A stretch of DNA of 64,000 nt from Goekera deserti (GCF_010685995.1 NZ_JAAGWK010000005.1:248001-312000); one strand, 5' to 3'; shown: positions 1 to 9,343, counted from the first letter of the stretch. The notes: generated from the letters alone by a model not told the origin. Translations and numbers: made by a program.

Positions 1-971
1 AGCCCGGGCAGCACCGGCCCGAAGCGCGGGTAGGCCCCGGAGTCCTGGTCGATCTCCAGGCTGTAGGCGGTGATCGTGCCGTCCCGGCTGCCGCCGACGG
101 TGACGACCTGGTCCTGGGCGCGGCCGTGCACCATGCCCAGCAGGTTCTCCGAGCGGCTCTCGCTCCAGCGCACCGCCCGGCCCACGTGCTGGGCCAGCCA
201 CACCACCAGCGCGAACTCCGGGTCCGCGCCGATCTTGGCGCCGAACCCACCGCCGACGTCCGGGGTGACCAGGTGCACCAGCGCGGGGTCCAGGCCCAGC
301 CACCCGGCGATCTGCCCCTTGGCCTGCTGCGCGCCCTGGTTGGAGCAGAACACGGTGACCCGGCCGTCCTCACCCCACACCGCGGAGGCCGCCCGGGTCT
401 CCAGCGGCACCGGGGCCACCCGCTGGTTCACCACCCGCTGGGTGACGACGACCTCGCAGCCGTCGAAGAGGTCCTCCGGCGCCGGCCCGCCGAGGGCGGC
501 GACGACGTTGGTGCCCGCCTCGGGGAACAGCAGCACGTCGTCCCGGGCGGCGGCCTCGGTGCCGATCACGGCGGGCAGCGGGTCGATGTCCACGACGACC
601 AGCTCGGCGGCGTCCTCGCCCTGGTAGCGCTCCTCGGTGAGCACCACGGCGACCATGTCACCGACGAAGCGCACGGTGTCCGCGGCCAGCCAGGGCCGGG
701 TCATCGCCTGGTTGACGTTCGGCGCCCCGGCCGGCAGCGGGTCGAGCCCGGTCAGGTCGGCGGCGGTGACCACCGCGACGACGCCCGGCGCCTCGAGCGC
801 GGCGGAGGTGTCCACCGACAGCACCTGCCCGTGCGCCACCGTCGAGCGGACGATGGTGGCGTGCAGCGCCCCGGCCAGCCGCGGGTCGGCCAGGTCGTCG
901 GTGTAGACGGCGCCGCGGGTGAGGAACAGCGGGTCCTCGGTGCGGACGACACGCGTGCCCAGGATGCTCAT
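1..971 (-). CDS. Xanthine dehydrogenase-family molybdopterin-binding subunit (CoxL-like), 5' part only
   Basis: This is the N-terminal ~323 residues of the large, molybdenum cofactor-binding subunit of a molybdenum hydroxylase (CO/xanthine dehydrogenase family, usually about 780 residues). The rest lies beyond the window edge. The start MSILGTRVVRTEDP, the GAVYTDDL segment, the VRFVGDMVAVV segment and the glycine-rich DVGGGFGAKIG motif are typical of the family. The ATG at 971 has a good ribosome site (AGAAGGA, 5 nt away). The CoxL active-site loop is not in the visible part, so true CO dehydrogenase cannot be told from form-II homologues or other hydroxylases. It is divergent from the MFS gene at 1077. 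The small and medium subunits are not in the window and may lie downstream on the same strand, beyond base 1. Confidence 0.9.
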   Translation of the reverse strand, partial: MSILGTRVVRTEDPLFLTRGAVYTDDLADPRLAGALHATIVRSTVAHGQVLSVDTSAALEAPGVVAVVTAADLTGLDPLPAGAPNVNQAMTRPWLAADTVRFVGDMVAVVLTEERYQGEDAAELVVVDIDPLPAVIGTEAAARDDVLLFPEAGTNVVAALGGPAPEDLFDGCEVVVTQRVVNQRVAPVPLETRAASAVWGEDGRVTVFCSNQGAQQAKGQIAGWLGLDPALVHLVTPDVGGGFGAKIGADPEFALVVWLAQHVGRAVRWSESRSENLLGMVHGRAQDQVVTVGGSRDGTITAYSLEIDQDSGAYPRFGPVLPG

Positions 972-1076
972 GCGGTTCCTTCTCTCAGCACGGAGGGGAC
1001 GCCCCGCACTCTCCCAGACCGGTGTGACGCCCGGCACCCTGCCAGGTGGCCCACCGCGCTGTGGTCTCCTCGTGGG

Positions 1077-2333
1077 ATGACCACAGCCGGCCAGGCGCCT
1101 CCCGTTGCGCCGGCGACGTCCCCCGCGCACCGCACCCGGGCGGCGACGGCGCTGCTGGTGGCCGCCATCGTGCTGGTCGCCCTCAACCAGCGCCCGGCCG
1201 TGGTCGCCGTCGCCCCGCTGCTAGGCGACCTCCGCGCCGACACCGGGCTGTCCAGCGCGCTGGCGGGGCTGCTCACCACCCTGCCGGTGCTCTGCTTCGG
1301 CGCCTTCGCCCCGGTGGCGCCCCGGCTGGCCCGTCGGGTCGGGCTGGAGACGGCGGTCGCGGCCTCGCTGCTGCTGCTCGCCGCCGGCATCGCGCTGCGG
1401 CTGGTGCACCCGGTGGTCGCGCTCTACGCCGGCAGCCTGGTGGCCGGTGCGGCCATCGCGATCGCGAACGTGCTGATGCCCGCCTACGTCAAGCGTGAGT
1501 TCCTGCGGCCCGGGGCGGTGATGGGCCTGTACTCGGCCTCGCTGAACGTGGGCGCCGCCGCGGCCGCGGCCGTCACCGTGCCGGTCGCCGACGCCCTCGG
1601 GCTGGACTGGCGGGCGGCGCTGGCGTCCTGGCTGGTGCTGGCCGTGCTGGCCACCGCGCTGTGGCTGCCGGTCGCCGGCACCGGCCGCTCCCGCCGGGGT
1701 GCCGGCCCGGACACCGGCGCCGGCTCGTGGAGCCTGCTGCGGCAGCCGCTGGCCCGGCAGGTGACGGCGTTCCTGGGCATGCAGAGCGTGCAGTTCTACT
1801 CGATCGCGGCCTGGCTGCCGACGCTGCTGGCCGACGCCGGGGTGCCCCGCGGCGAGGGCGGGCTGCTGCTGGGCCTGTCCAACGTCGCCGGCGCGGCCGG
1901 TGCCCTGGTCGCGCCGGCGCTCGCCGGGCGGATGCGGGTGCAGCGGCCGCTGGTGGTCGCCGTCCTGGGCGCCTACGTCGTCGGGCTGGGCGGGCTGCTG
2001 CTGGCACCGGCGTCCGGGACGCTGGTGTGGGTGGCGGTGTTCGGTCTGGCCCAGGGCGGCGGCTTCGCGCTGGCGCTCACCCTCATCGTGCTGCGCAGCT
2101 CGACGCCGCTGGTGGCCGCCCGGCTCGGCGGCGTCGCCCAGTGCGTGGGCTACCTGGTGGCCTCGGCCGGGCCGCTGGTGCTCGGCGCGCTGCACGACCT
2201 CACCGGCGGGTGGACCTGGCCGGTGGTGCTGCTGCTGGCGGTCCTGGCCCCCATGGGCTGGGCCGGCTGGGGCGCCGCCCGGGACGCCGCCCTCGACCCG
2301 CCGTCCAGCGTCGACCGCCTCCCCCAGCATTGA
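1077..2333 (+). CDS. MFS transporter, CynX/NimT type
   Basis: A predicted 418-residue, 12-helix major facilitator protein of the inner membrane. The early segment ALNQRPAVVAVAPLLGDLRAD, followed by GLLTTLPVLCFGAFAPVAPRLARR, is typical of the CynX/NimT family (cyanate and 2-nitroimidazole transporters). The substrate here cannot be read from sequence. The ATG at 1077 is preferred because it begins a short N-terminal tail directly before helix 1; the frame stays open far upstream only because of high GC. Its stop codon lies inside the large inverted repeat at 2325-2418. It is transcribed away from the molybdenum hydroxylase gene, so the 105 bp between them must hold both promoters. Confidence 0.88.
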   Translation: MTTAGQAPPVAPATSPAHRTRAATALLVAAIVLVALNQRPAVVAVAPLLGDLRADTGLSSALAGLLTTLPVLCFGAFAPVAPRLARRVGLETAVAASLLLLAAGIALRLVHPVVALYAGSLVAGAAIAIANVLMPAYVKREFLRPGAVMGLYSASLNVGAAAAAAVTVPVADALGLDWRAALASWLVLAVLATALWLPVAGTGRSRRGAGPDTGAGSWSLLRQPLARQVTAFLGMQSVQFYSIAAWLPTLLADAGVPRGEGGLLLGLSNVAGAAGALVAPALAGRMRVQRPLVVAVLGAYVVGLGGLLLAPASGTLVWVAVFGLAQGGGFALALTLIVLRSSTPLVAARLGGVAQCVGYLVASAGPLVLGALHDLTGGWTWPVVLLLAVLAPMGWAGWGAARDAALDPPSSVDRLPQH

Positions 2334-2418
2334 TCAGCTGAGCTGATCACCGTCCGGCCGAGCTCACCAGCGTTGGTGATCCCGGCCGGACGCCGGTGAA
2401 CCCAGCTGATCAACGCTG
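2325..2418. terminator. Nested inverted repeat between convergent genes, probable two-way terminator
   Basis: A 16-nt outer arm (CAGCATTGATCAGCTG, 2325-2340) pairs with 2403-2418 with one mismatch. Inside it are a 10-nt arm pair (CGTCCGGCCG 2351-2360 with 2383-2392) and TCACCA/TGGTGA (2364-2369 with 2374-2379). A second possible fold is the 9-1-9 palindrome at 2331-2349. The element starts inside the end of the MFS gene and lies before the end of the convergent small gene at 2436. Termination is inferred from position; a mobile palindromic element is also possible. Confidence 0.6.
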
Positions 2419-2435
2419 AGGCACGCGAGGACGGG

Positions 2436-2606
2436 TCAGGCGGAGGCGTTCGGGTCGGGGGCCTGGCTGGCCTCGCCGTCCCAGTCCTTGCCGGCGTCCT
2501 GGGCGTGCTCGGAGGCGCTGTCGGTCTGACCGGCGACGGTCTCGACCATCTCGCGGTCGGACAGGCCCTCGCCGGCGGCCTCGGTGTGGCTGCTGGGCTC
2601 GCTCAT
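2436..2606 (-). CDS. Small acidic hypothetical protein
   Basis: A 56-residue, very acidic and hydrophilic protein (MSEPSSHTEAAGEGLSDREM at the start) with no membrane segment, cysteine or recognised domain. The ATG at 2606 is chosen because AGGAG sits 8 nt upstream; the longer reading starting at 2699 has no such support. It is probably disordered. It follows the HrpA gene in the same direction, with about 110 bp between that gene's stop (2716) and this start, so it could be read on the same transcript or from its own promoter. Function unknown. Confidence 0.6.
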   Translation of the reverse strand: MSEPSSHTEAAGEGLSDREMVETVAGQTDSASEHAQDAGKDWDGEASQAPDPNASA

Positions 2607-2715
2607 CGTGTCGACTCCTTCGTCGGTGGGACGGTCACCAGGTGCACTCCCCGGCTGCTGACCGGCGCAAACGGCATCCGGACGTCGGACGGCACACACG
2701 GCACCCCGCCCGGCT

Positions 2716-5700
2716 TCAGGCGGAGATCTTGTCGATCGCCTTGTAGACGCGCTGCTCGGAGATCGGCCGCGGGGTGCCGATGGCCTGGGCGAAGACCGCG
2801 ACCCGCAGCTCCTCGATCATCCAGCGCACCTGCACCACCGGGTCGTCCGGCGCCCCGGTGCGGGGTGTGCGGGCCAGCAGCTGCCGGTACTCGGCGGTGA
2901 CCGCCTCCACCTGGGCCGCGCCGAGAGCATCCCGCGCGGCGTTGGCCGGCAGCCGCTCCAGCCGGTAGGTCATCGCCTTGAGGTAGCGGACCAGGTCCGG
3001 CAGCCGGGCGGGGCCGGCGTCGGCGACGAACCCGCGGTACAGCAGCCCGCCCATCTGCGCGCGCAGGTCGGCCACCACCTCGGCGGCGACCCGGCGGCCC
3101 GGGGCGGCGCCGATGGCGATCGCCGTCTCGCGGGCCTCGGTCAGCACCGCCTCGACCCGGCGGACGACGTCCTGGGTCACCGTGCGCAACCGGGTCCGGG
3201 CGTCGGTGACCAGCGCGGTGAAGGCCTGCTCGGTGCGCGGCGGGCCGCCGGCCGCCGCCACCAGTGAGCCGGCCGCGGCCAGCACGCAGTCCTCGACCAG
3301 GTCAGCGATCTCACCGTCCGGGTTGAACTGCAGCGCCAGCCGGGTGCGGGGCCCGAGCCCCTTGGTCACCGCCCGCCCGGGCGAGCCGACGGCGAGCACC
3401 AGCAGCCGGCGCGCACCCAGCCAGGTCAGCCGCTGCGCCTCGACCTCTCCTGCCACCACCCGGACGGCGACCGACGTGCCCTCGTCCACCAGCGCCAGGA
3501 ACGCCGTGACCAGGTGCCCGCCGCGGGACACCTGCACGGTGCGCGGCAGGTCGCCGATCGTCCAGGAGGTCAGCCCGGTGCGCTCGACGTCGGCGGAGGC
3601 TGCGGCCAGGCTGGCCCGCGCCTGCGGGGCGACGGCCTGCCGCAGCGCGCCCAGGTCCTTGCCCTCGGCCAGCAGCCGGTCCGAGTCGTCGAGCACTCGG
3701 AAGGTGGCCCGCAGGTGCGGCGGCACGGCGTCCGGGGCCCACGCGTCCGGCGGCACCACCACCGAGGTGGCCCGGCGCAGCTCGCGCTCCAGCGCCGGCA
3801 GCAGCGCCTCGGTCGGCGAGATGTGCGGCAGCACCTCCCGGACCCGGTCGGGGATCGGCACCAGCCCGCGGCGCAGCTGCTTGGGCAGCCCGCGCAGCAG
3901 CGCGGTGACCAGTTCCTCCCGCTGGCCGGGCACCGTCCAGGCCAGCGACTCGCCCGCGGTCTGCTCGGCCACGGTGTCCAGCACCGCCAGCGGCACGTCG
4001 ACGGTGACGCCGTCCTCGGCGCTGCCCGGGGCGAACGCGTAGGACAGCGGCAGGGTCAGCCCCTGGGTCAGGTGCACCTCGTCCGGGTAGTCCTCGGCCC
4101 GCACCTGGTCGGCCGCGGCGGCGTTGGTGAGCATCTCCGGGGTGAAGGTGAGCAGCTCCGGCGTCTGGTGGCGCTGCTTCTTCCACCAGCTGTCGAAGTG
4201 CCGCACCGAGACGACGTCGGCCGGCACGCGGGCGTCGTAGAGCTCGAACACCGTCTCGTCGTCGACCCGGATGTCACGCCGGCGGGCCCTCTCCTCCAGG
4301 TCGGCGACCTGCTGCAGCGCGCGCTGGTTCGCCGTCCAGAAGTGGTGGTGGGTGCGCCACTCGCCCTGCACCAGCGCGTGCCGGACGAACAGCTCGCGGG
4401 AGACCTCGGGGTCGATCGAGCCGTACTGCACGGTGCGCCCGACGACCAGCGGCAGGCCGTAGAGCGTCACCCGCTCGGTGGCCACCACCGAGCCGCGCCT
4501 GGCATCCCACCGCGGTTCGGAGTACTGCCGCTTGACCAGGTGCGCGGCCAGCTGCTCCACGGTCTCGGGGTCGGTGCGGGCCACCCGCCGGGCGAACAGC
4601 CGGCTGGTCTCCACCAGCTCGCCGGCCACCACCCAGCGCGGCGGCTTCTTCGCCAGCGGCGTCCCGGGGGCGATCACGAAGCGCGCGCTGCGCGCACCGA
4701 GGTACTCCCGGCCCCGCGCGCCCTTGGCCGCGTCCTTGGGCACGTCGAGCACGCCGACATGGGACAGCAGCCCGGCCACCAGGGCGGTGTGCACCCCCCG
4801 CTCGTCGGCCTCGGCCGCCAGCTCGCCCGGCGCCATGCCCAGCCGGCGGGTGATCGAGCGCAGCTGGCCGTGCAGGTCCTGCCACTCCCGGATGCGGAGG
4901 TAGTGCAGGAACTCGCGCTTGACGGTGCGGCGGAACTGGTTGCCGCTGAGCACCTCCTGCTGCTCGCCCAGGTACCGCCACAGGTTGAGCAGGGCCAGGA
5001 AGTCGGAGTTCTCGTCGGCGAAGCGGGCGTGGCTCTGGTCGGCGGCCTGCTGGTGCTCGGCGGGGCGCTCCCGCACGTCCTGCACGGTCATGCCGGCCGC
5101 GATGACCAGCACCTCCTCCAGCACCCCGCGCCGGTCGGCCTCCACCACCATCCGGGCCATCCGCGGGTCCAGCGGCAGCGCGGCCAGGGTGCGGCCGGTC
5201 TCGGTGAGCCGGCCGTCCTGCAGCGCCCCCAGCTCCTCCAGCAGCGCGATCCCGTCGGCGACGGCGCGGCGGTCCGGCGGGTCGACGAACGGGAAGTCCT
5301 CGACGTCGCCCAGGCCCAGCGAGGCCATCTGCAGCAGCACCGAGGCCAGGTTGGTGCGCAGGATCTCCGGGTCGGTGAACTCCGGCCGGCCCTCGAAGTC
5401 GGCTTCGGTGTACAGCCGGATGGCGATGCCGTCGCTGGTGCGCCCGCAGCGGCCCGAGCGCTGGCGGGCCGACGCCTGGCTGATCGGCTCGATCGGCAGC
5501 CGCTGCACCTTGGTGCGCAGGCTGTACCGGGAGATCCGCGCGGTGCCGGGGTCGACGACGTAGCGGATGCCGGGCACCGTCAGCGACGTCTCGGCGACGT
5601 TGGTGGCCAGCACGATCCGCCGTCCGGTGTGGCTGCTGAAGACCCGGTGCTGCTCGGCGGCCGACAGCCGCGAGTAGAGCGGCAGCACCTCGGTGTGCGG

Positions 5701-6669
5701 GAACGCCGCCTCGGCGAGGGCGTCGGCGGTGTCCCGGATCTCCCGCTCCCCGGCCAGGAACACCAGGACGTCGCCCGGGCCCTCCGCGACCAGCTCCGCG
5801 CAGGCGTCCACGATGGCCGACACCTGGTCCCGGTCGGGGTCGGCGTCCTCGTCGTCGGGGTCGACGACGGGCCGGTAGCGCACCTCGACCGGGTAGGTGC
5901 GGCCGCTGACCTCCACGACGGGCGCGCCGCCGCCCTGCCCGATGTCGGCGCGGGCGCCGAAGTGCCGCGCCACCCGGTCGACGTCGATGGTGGCCGACGT
6001 GATGACCAGCTTGAGGTCCGGCCGGCGGGGCAGCAGCTGGGCCAGGTAGCCCAGCAGGAAGTCGATGTTGAGGCTCCGCTCGTGGGCCTCGTCGAGGATG
6101 ATCGTGTCGTACTGGCGCAGCTCGCGGTCGCGGGTGATCTCGGCCAGCAGCACGCCGTCGGTCATCAGCTTGACCAGGGTGGTGTCCGAGACCTGGTCGG
6201 TGAAGCGCACCTTCCAGCCCACCAGGTGGCCCAGCGGCGTGCCCACCTCCTCGGCGATCCGCTCGGCCACGGTGCGGGCGGCGATCCGGCGCGGCTGGGT
6301 GTGCCCGATCCGGCCGCGCACGCCGCGACCGAGCTCCAGGCAGATCTTGGGCAGCTGCGTGGTCTTGCCCGAGCCCGTCTCGCCGGCGACGACGACCACC
6401 TGGTGGTCCCGGATGGCGGCGGCGATCTCCTCGCGGGCCGCGCTGACCGGCAGCTCCGCGGGGTAGTCCAGCACCGGGACGGCGGCGCGGCGGGCGGCGA
6501 CCCGCTGCTCGGCGCGCTCGACGTCGGCGGCCACCTGCTCGCGCTGGCGGGCGCGGACCAGCGGGTCGCGGGTGCGCCGGGTGCTGTCCAGCCGGCGGCC
6601 CAGGCGGTGCTCGTCCTCGAGGGTGAGCCCGGCCAGCCGTGCGCGGACGTCGTCGTGCGGGGTGCTCAC
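2716..6669 (-). CDS. hrpA: ATP-dependent RNA helicase HrpA (DEAH box)
   Basis: A 1317-residue DEAH-box RNA helicase, the usual length for HrpA. Walker A GETGSGKT is at about residues 96-103, DEAH at 193-196 (LDEAHERSLN), SATID follows, and motif VI reads QRSGRCGRTSDG. After the helicase core come the HA2/OB regions and the long C-terminal domain peculiar to HrpA. In other bacteria HrpA acts on mRNA processing and on stalled ribosomes. The GTG at 6669 is preferred: upstream codons would run through the MarR promoter region and have unlike codon use. The gene is divergent from the MarR gene at 6842. Confidence 0.93.
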   Translation of the reverse strand: MSTPHDDVRARLAGLTLEDEHRLGRRLDSTRRTRDPLVRARQREQVAADVERAEQRVAARRAAVPVLDYPAELPVSAAREEIAAAIRDHQVVVVAGETGSGKTTQLPKICLELGRGVRGRIGHTQPRRIAARTVAERIAEEVGTPLGHLVGWKVRFTDQVSDTTLVKLMTDGVLLAEITRDRELRQYDTIILDEAHERSLNIDFLLGYLAQLLPRRPDLKLVITSATIDVDRVARHFGARADIGQGGGAPVVEVSGRTYPVEVRYRPVVDPDDEDADPDRDQVSAIVDACAELVAEGPGDVLVFLAGEREIRDTADALAEAAFPHTEVLPLYSRLSAAEQHRVFSSHTGRRIVLATNVAETSLTVPGIRYVVDPGTARISRYSLRTKVQRLPIEPISQASARQRSGRCGRTSDGIAIRLYTEADFEGRPEFTDPEILRTNLASVLLQMASLGLGDVEDFPFVDPPDRRAVADGIALLEELGALQDGRLTETGRTLAALPLDPRMARMVVEADRRGVLEEVLVIAAGMTVQDVRERPAEHQQAADQSHARFADENSDFLALLNLWRYLGEQQEVLSGNQFRRTVKREFLHYLRIREWQDLHGQLRSITRRLGMAPGELAAEADERGVHTALVAGLLSHVGVLDVPKDAAKGARGREYLGARSARFVIAPGTPLAKKPPRWVVAGELVETSRLFARRVARTDPETVEQLAAHLVKRQYSEPRWDARRGSVVATERVTLYGLPLVVGRTVQYGSIDPEVSRELFVRHALVQGEWRTHHHFWTANQRALQQVADLEERARRRDIRVDDETVFELYDARVPADVVSVRHFDSWWKKQRHQTPELLTFTPEMLTNAAAADQVRAEDYPDEVHLTQGLTLPLSYAFAPGSAEDGVTVDVPLAVLDTVAEQTAGESLAWTVPGQREELVTALLRGLPKQLRRGLVPIPDRVREVLPHISPTEALLPALERELRRATSVVVPPDAWAPDAVPPHLRATFRVLDDSDRLLAEGKDLGALRQAVAPQARASLAAASADVERTGLTSWTIGDLPRTVQVSRGGHLVTAFLALVDEGTSVAVRVVAGEVEAQRLTWLGARRLLVLAVGSPGRAVTKGLGPRTRLALQFNPDGEIADLVEDCVLAAAGSLVAAAGGPPRTEQAFTALVTDARTRLRTVTQDVVRRVEAVLTEARETAIAIGAAPGRRVAAEVVADLRAQMGGLLYRGFVADAGPARLPDLVRYLKAMTYRLERLPANAARDALGAAQVEAVTAEYRQLLARTPRTGAPDDPVVQVRWMIEELRVAVFAQAIGTPRPISEQRVYKAIDKISA

Positions 6670-6772
6670 GGGGGTGTGCCTGTCCTCTCCGGGGTGGGTC
6701 CCCAGGGTCCCACCCCGGAACCGACGGGCGTGCGCCACGCGTGCGGCGTGTGGTGCATGCGACACGCAAGTA

Positions 6773-6808
6773 GTTGCATGTAGCGCGCACAGGCTTGTAA
6801 TGTGCAAC
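6773..6808 (+). promoter_or_regulatory. Probable promoter and operator of the MarR-exporter pair
   Basis: TTGCAT (6774-6779) and TGTAAT (6796-6801), spaced by 16 bp, make a reasonable -35/-10 pair in an unusually AT-rich patch. GTTGCA (6773-6778) and TGCAAC (6803-6808) form an inverted repeat that brackets the promoter. MarR proteins commonly repress their own operon through such a site. The pairing of regulator with this site is an inference. Confidence 0.5.
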
Positions 6809-6841
6809 CGTCCTCGTGAACGACCTGCGCCCGGAGCCCTC

Positions 6842-7384
6842 ATGCCCACACCTCAGCAACCCGCCGGCACGCCCGGCGACCTGCTCGACCGACCGGCCGG
6901 TACCGAGTCCCTCTACCGCCCACTGACCCGCCTCCTGCGGGTCATGCACGCGGTCAAGGCACAGCTCGGCGGCAGCGCGGCCCCCGAGGTCGCCCGCGAG
7001 CGCGCCGCCCACAACCTGCTCTTCCCGCTCGCCCAGTCCGGCCCGCTCCGGCAGGGCACGCTCGCCGAGCTGGTGCACTCCGACCCCTCGACGGTCAGCC
7101 GGCACGTGAGCCTGCTGGTCGACAAGGGCCTCGTGCGCCGGGTGCCCGACGCCCAGGACGGCCGGGCCAGCCGGCTGACCACCACGCCCGAGGGCGAGGC
7201 GCTGCTCGCCGAGATCACCCGGGAGCGGGAGGCCTTCATCGCGCGGGTCACGGCCTCCTGGCCGACCGAGGACGTCACCCACTTCACCGAGCTCATGAAC
7301 AGGTTCGTCGACGACCTGTCCGACCAGCTGCCCACCCCGGCCGCCTCCGGCGGCCCCGCACAGACGGCCGAGAAGAACCGATGA
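6842..7384 (+). CDS. MarR family transcriptional regulator
   Basis: A 180-residue winged-helix regulator. The segment TLAELVHSDPSTVSRHVSLLVDKGLVRRV is the recognition helix and DAQDGRASRLTTTPEGE is the MarR wing with its usual D.R. pattern. GGAG lies about 9 nt before the ATG at 6842. The stop codon overlaps the ATG of the exporter gene (ATGA at 7381-7384), so the two are translationally coupled. By analogy with EmrR-EmrB it is likely an autorepressor relieved by a small aromatic ligand or drug. The ligand cannot be named from sequence. Confidence 0.9.
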   Translation: MPTPQQPAGTPGDLLDRPAGTESLYRPLTRLLRVMHAVKAQLGGSAAPEVARERAAHNLLFPLAQSGPLRQGTLAELVHSDPSTVSRHVSLLVDKGLVRRVPDAQDGRASRLTTTPEGEALLAEITREREAFIARVTASWPTEDVTHFTELMNRFVDDLSDQLPTPAASGGPAQTAEKNR

Positions 7385-9279
7385 CACAGACCACCGACCG
7401 GGCCGGCGCCGCCGAGGCGCGCGCCGCCGCCGCCGTCCCGGACGAGACCGGGCAGTTCAGCCACCGGCAGATCATGACCATCCTGGTCGGCCTGCTGCTC
7501 GGCATGTTCCTCGCCGCGCTGGACCAGACCGTCGTCTCCACCGCGATCCGCACGATCGCCGACGACCTGCAGGGCTACGACCTGCAGGCCTGGGCGACCA
7601 CGGCCTTCCTCATCACCTCGACGATCTCCACGCCGCTCTACGGCAAGCTGTCGGACATGTACGGCCGCCGGCCGTTCTTCCTCTTCGCGATCAGCGTCTT
7701 CGTGCTCGGGTCGCTGCTCTGCGGCATCTCGACGTCGATGTACGAGCTGGCCGGGTGGCGTGCCCTGCAGGGCATCGGCGCCGGTGGCCTGATGTCGCTG
7801 GCGCTGACGATCATCGCCGACATCGTCCCGCCCCGGCAGCGCGCCAAGTACCAGGGCTACTTCATGGCCGTCTTCGGCACCTCCAGCGTGCTGGGCCCGG
7901 TCATCGGCGGGTTCCTCGCCGGCCAGGACCAGATCCTCGGCCTGGACGGCTGGCGCTGGATCTTCTGGGTCAACGTGCCGCTCGGCGCCCTGGCGCTCTT
8001 CGTCGTCGCCCGGAACCTGCACCTGCCGCACCGCCGCAACGACCACAAGATCGACTGGCCCGGTGCCCTCGGCCTCATCGTGTTCCTCGTGCCGCTGCTG
8101 ATCGTGGCCGAGCAGGGCCGCACCTGGGGCTGGACGGACCCGAAGTCGCTGGTCTGCTACGTCGTCGGCGCCGTCGGCTTCGCCTGGTTCTTCCTCGCCG
8201 AGCGGTCCTACGGCGACGACGCCCTGCTGCCGATCCGGATGTTCAGGAACCGCACCTTCACCGTCAGCGCGCTCTCCTCGATCGTGCTCGGCGCCGGCAT
8301 GTTCGGCGGCATCCTGCTGCTGCCGCAGTACCTGCAGATCGTGCACGGCTCCAGCCCCACGGTGGCCGGGCTGCAGATGATCCCGCTGGTCGGCGGCATC
8401 ATGCTCGGCTCGATCACCGCCGGGCAGACCATCTCCCGCACCGGCAAGTACAAGTACTTCCCGCTGGTCGGCGTGGCCCTGATGGTGATCTCGCTGGTCA
8501 GCCTGTCGCAGATCATCGACGCGGACACCTCGGTGTGGGCGCTGGCGCCGCTGATGGTGATGCTGGGTGTCGGCCTGGGCTTCAACTTCCAGCCGATCAT
8601 CCTGGCCGTGCAGAACGCCGTCCGCCCGACGGAGATCGGCGTGGCCACGTCCTCGGTCACGTTCTTCCGCCAGATGGGCGGGACGCTCGGCACCGCGGCG
8701 TTCCTCTCCGTGCTGTTCTCCGCGCTGTCGGACAAGGTGCCCGCGGCCTACGCCGCGGCGCAGGGCACGCCGGCCTTCCAGCAGGCGCTGGCCGCGAACC
8801 CCGACCAGGCGCGGGAGCTGCAGAACGCCACCGCCGGCGGCGGGGACCTCTCGGACACCTCGCTGTTCCAGCGGATCGACGCCGTCCTCGCGGCGCCGTT
8901 CAAGGACTCGTTCTCCAGCTCGATCGACCTGGTCATGCTGATCGCCGCCGGCGTCGTGGCCCTCGGCTTCATCGTGCTGGTCTTCCTGCCGCAGCTGGCC
9001 CTCCGGACGACGTCCGGCATCCAGGGCCAGGTCGCCCCGGACGGCGAGTCCGCCGAGGCGGCCGGCGCGGCCGCGCCGACCTCCGTGGTCACCCCGACCG
9101 CCGGCGCGGCCACCGCGGACGCCGGGCCGGACCGCGACCTGCCGCGCGCCGGGCGCCACGAGGCGACCGACGAGCACCCGACCGGTCGCCACGAGGCCGT
9201 CAGCGAGGACCAGCCGACCGGGCTGCAGAGCCTGCCGGCCGACCACCTGCCGCAGGGTGCCGGCCGCCCGCGCGACTGA
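7381..9279 (+). CDS. MFS drug exporter, DHA2 (EmrB/QacA) family
   Basis: A 632-residue multidrug exporter with about 14 predicted helices. Helix 1 carries LDQTVVSTAIRTIADDLQG (the DHA2 motif with its membrane Asp), and GKLSDMYGRRPFFLFA is MFS motif A. A long hydrophilic tail from about residue 540, rich in His, Glu and Arg, follows the last helix and is longer than usual. The gene overlaps the upstream MarR gene by four bases and ends just before a strong hairpin. It probably exports hydrophobic drugs by proton antiport; the substrates are unknown. Confidence 0.92.
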   Translation: MTQTTDRAGAAEARAAAAVPDETGQFSHRQIMTILVGLLLGMFLAALDQTVVSTAIRTIADDLQGYDLQAWATTAFLITSTISTPLYGKLSDMYGRRPFFLFAISVFVLGSLLCGISTSMYELAGWRALQGIGAGGLMSLALTIIADIVPPRQRAKYQGYFMAVFGTSSVLGPVIGGFLAGQDQILGLDGWRWIFWVNVPLGALALFVVARNLHLPHRRNDHKIDWPGALGLIVFLVPLLIVAEQGRTWGWTDPKSLVCYVVGAVGFAWFFLAERSYGDDALLPIRMFRNRTFTVSALSSIVLGAGMFGGILLLPQYLQIVHGSSPTVAGLQMIPLVGGIMLGSITAGQTISRTGKYKYFPLVGVALMVISLVSLSQIIDADTSVWALAPLMVMLGVGLGFNFQPIILAVQNAVRPTEIGVATSSVTFFRQMGGTLGTAAFLSVLFSALSDKVPAAYAAAQGTPAFQQALAANPDQARELQNATAGGGDLSDTSLFQRIDAVLAAPFKDSFSSSIDLVMLIAAGVVALGFIVLVFLPQLALRTTSGIQGQVAPDGESAEAAGAAAPTSVVTPTAGAATADAGPDRDLPRAGRHEATDEHPTGRHEAVSEDQPTGLQSLPADHLPQGAGRPRD

Positions 9280-9297
9280 CCTCGCACAGCAGGACCC

Positions 9298-9340
9298 ACC
9301 TCGGGCCCGGCTCCCGCACCGCGGGGACCGGGCCCGAGGT
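9298..9340. terminator. Two-way intrinsic terminator hairpin
   Basis: A perfect 13-bp stem, ACCTCGGGCCCGG (9298-9310) with 9328-9340, around a 17-nt loop. It sits between the end of the exporter gene and the end of the convergent small gene at 9344. There is no U-tract, as is common in high-GC actinobacteria. Confidence 0.75.
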
Positions 9341-9343
9341 CCG

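Noticed and set aside
126-1076. Open plus-strand frame leading into the MFS transporter gene
   Set aside because: It is the shadow of the molybdenum hydroxylase gene on the other strand; the transporter starts at 1077.
3514-6783. 1089-codon plus-strand open frame
   Set aside because: It lies opposite hrpA, is rich in Gly, Arg, His and Val without domain structure, and is typical of antisense frames in high-GC genes.
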